Positions 63,094 to 64,000 of a stretch of DNA of 64,000 nt are shown piece by piece (positions within the stretch are counted from its first letter, which is position 1; each line of letters opens with the position of its first letter). The DNA comes from Maniola hyperantus. Taxonomy: Eukaryota; Arthropoda; Insecta; Lepidoptera; Nymphalidae. A program made the translations under genes and the position numbers. The DNA lies in assembly GCF_902806685.2 (NCBI RefSeq), contig NC_048556.1:3782001-3846000 (forward strand), read 5' to 3'. Under the pieces are notes generated by a model. It was not told the DNA's origin, ran no database searches, and saw only the letters and a list, made by a program, of their open reading frames with translations.

Positions 63094-63230
63094 CACAGTT
63101 TAGCAAACATACAGTTGGGTGAAGAATGTTCGAGTTTGTTTGCAATACCAAATCAAGTGTCTTTGACATAATACAAGTTACAACATGGCATAGCAGTGGC
63201 GATGGCCAACTGTAAGATAGCTAAACTGTG
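63094..63230. mobile_element. TIR element (family H)
   Basis: 'cacagtttagcaaacatac' plus 'agttgg' mirrors 'ccaactgtaagatagctaa' plus 'actgtg'. 137 bases. Confidence 0.6.
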
Positions 63231-63344
63231 CAGTGATACCAAACACCAATACAATACAAATACATATAATATGGCGAATAAAACATATACAGGGGAAAAA
63301 TTAGCTCTACACTGGTGTTTTTTAATGATAAACTGTTATCCATA

Positions 63345-63490
63345 CTAATATTATAAATGCGAAAGTGTGTCTGTCTGTCTGCTAGCTTTTCACGGCCCAA
63401 CAGTTAAACCGATTTTGATGAAATTTGGTACGGAGTTATTTTACATCCCGGGCAAGGATATAGGCTACTTTTCATGAACGGATAACGGAA
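63345..63490 (+). mobile_element. Helitron-like element, second family (5' part)
   Basis: 'atactaatattataaatgcg', 'aaagtgtgtctgtctgtct', 'gctagcttttcacggcccaa', 'aaccgattttgatgaaattt', 'ggcaaggatataggctactt'. The 3' hairpin and CTAG end are missing. Confidence 0.6.
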
Positions 63491-63566
63491 ATCACATAAA
63501 AACTTGTATTTCGAACTTATCAGGAATAACACCAGAGCAGAACCAGGAATAAATCATAGTAATCAT

Positions 63567-63886
63567 AACCACGGCTTAGCGAATATACACTTCAGAAACA
63601 AACGCATGCTAGGGTCTTGGACTATAGTAATAAAATGATGTGATTTTTTGTATAGCGGTAGTTTCTGGGGCTAGGATTCATTATTAAAGAGAATTTTTTT
63701 AAATGGTGATTTTTATTTATTTTTTTAATTATTAATTATTAACGTCACGCTATACGGAAAGCGAATAATGACGTCACAATGCGTAACTGACAAATATTTT
63801 TTAATTTTTTAACATAAAAATAGATAAATTTCGGCTGGAAAATAATTTTTATGTTAAAAACTTGAGATGTTCGCTAAGCTGTGGTT
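63567..63886. mobile_element. TIR element (family H), longer relative
   Basis: 'aaccacggcttagcgaata' at the left is mirrored by 'gttcgctaagctgtggtt' at the right. The 320-base interior is AT-rich and carries two tgacgtca/aacgtcac sites and a 'acataaaaat...atttttatgt' hairpin. Non-coding. Confidence 0.6.
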
Positions 63887-64000
63887 GCGACGGGTGTCCT
63901 AACCAGCAGTAGTGCGGGGTGAGAGGGTGAGCGGAGAGAGCGAGACAGAGAACAAAGCCAGCAGCAGTTGTATGGCGCGCTGTAGTACAGAGGGGACAGT
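63887..64000. other. Window edge
   Basis: Purine-rich on the plus strand (gagagggtgagcggagagag). On the minus strand it is pyrimidine-rich, with 'tactacag' near 63980 that could be a splice acceptor. Too short to judge. Confidence 0.25.

Overview
The window looks like about 64 kb of a lepidopteran (moth or butterfly) nuclear genome. It is AT-rich and gene-poor, and packed with small mobile-element families typical of that order: a tRNA-headed SINE ending in ATGATG repeats, non-autonomous Helitron-like copies (TC...CTAG ends with a GACT microsatellite), RTE-like and Jockey/CR1-like LINE 3' ends, foldback MITEs, and dispersed TAGGTACC/ACCTACCT motifs. These family assignments rest on recognition by eye, not on a database search.

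Only one complete, unambiguous protein-coding gene is visible: an intronless classical short-chain dehydrogenase/reductase at 50150-50911 (+). Three intact tRNA-Ala(TGC) genes lie at 19984-20055 (+), 43776-43847 (-) and 52715-52786 (+). The first two share their 3' flank in inverted orientation, so they are a duplicated unit. Weaker candidates are a secreted-peptide-like ORF (3967-4272, -), a GC-rich 115-residue ORF (17023-17370, +), a His/Met/Pro-rich first coding exon with a good donor site (12031-12170, -), and a GC-rich last-exon candidate (56849-57130, -).

Layout: 1-11 kb holds SINE, LINE and Helitron debris, a locally duplicated segment (1.5-2.0 kb) and a three-copy tandem duplication (8.07-9.23 kb). 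11.9-18.5 kb holds the two best small coding candidates, with short tandem repeats around 17-18.4 kb. 20-28 kb is MITE-rich and contains a 184-bp tandem array (24951-25815). 28-37 kb is comparatively repeat-poor and holds stretches resembling conserved regulatory DNA. 37.1-39.2 kb is a rearranged Helitron cluster with a nearly perfect long inverted duplication. 40-49 kb is again SINE/LINE/MITE-rich. 49.3-53 kb holds the reductase gene and one tRNA. 53.5-61.5 kb is AT-rich with few recognised repeats and could be the 3' untranslated or intronic part of a minus-strand gene. 61.5-64 kb holds further Helitron and TIR elements.

The annotated genes show no common pathway. The clearest structural story is genome remodelling: Helitron copies joined head to tail, inverted and direct duplications with Helitron edges, and nested insertions whose order can be read from target-site duplications and paralogous empty sites.
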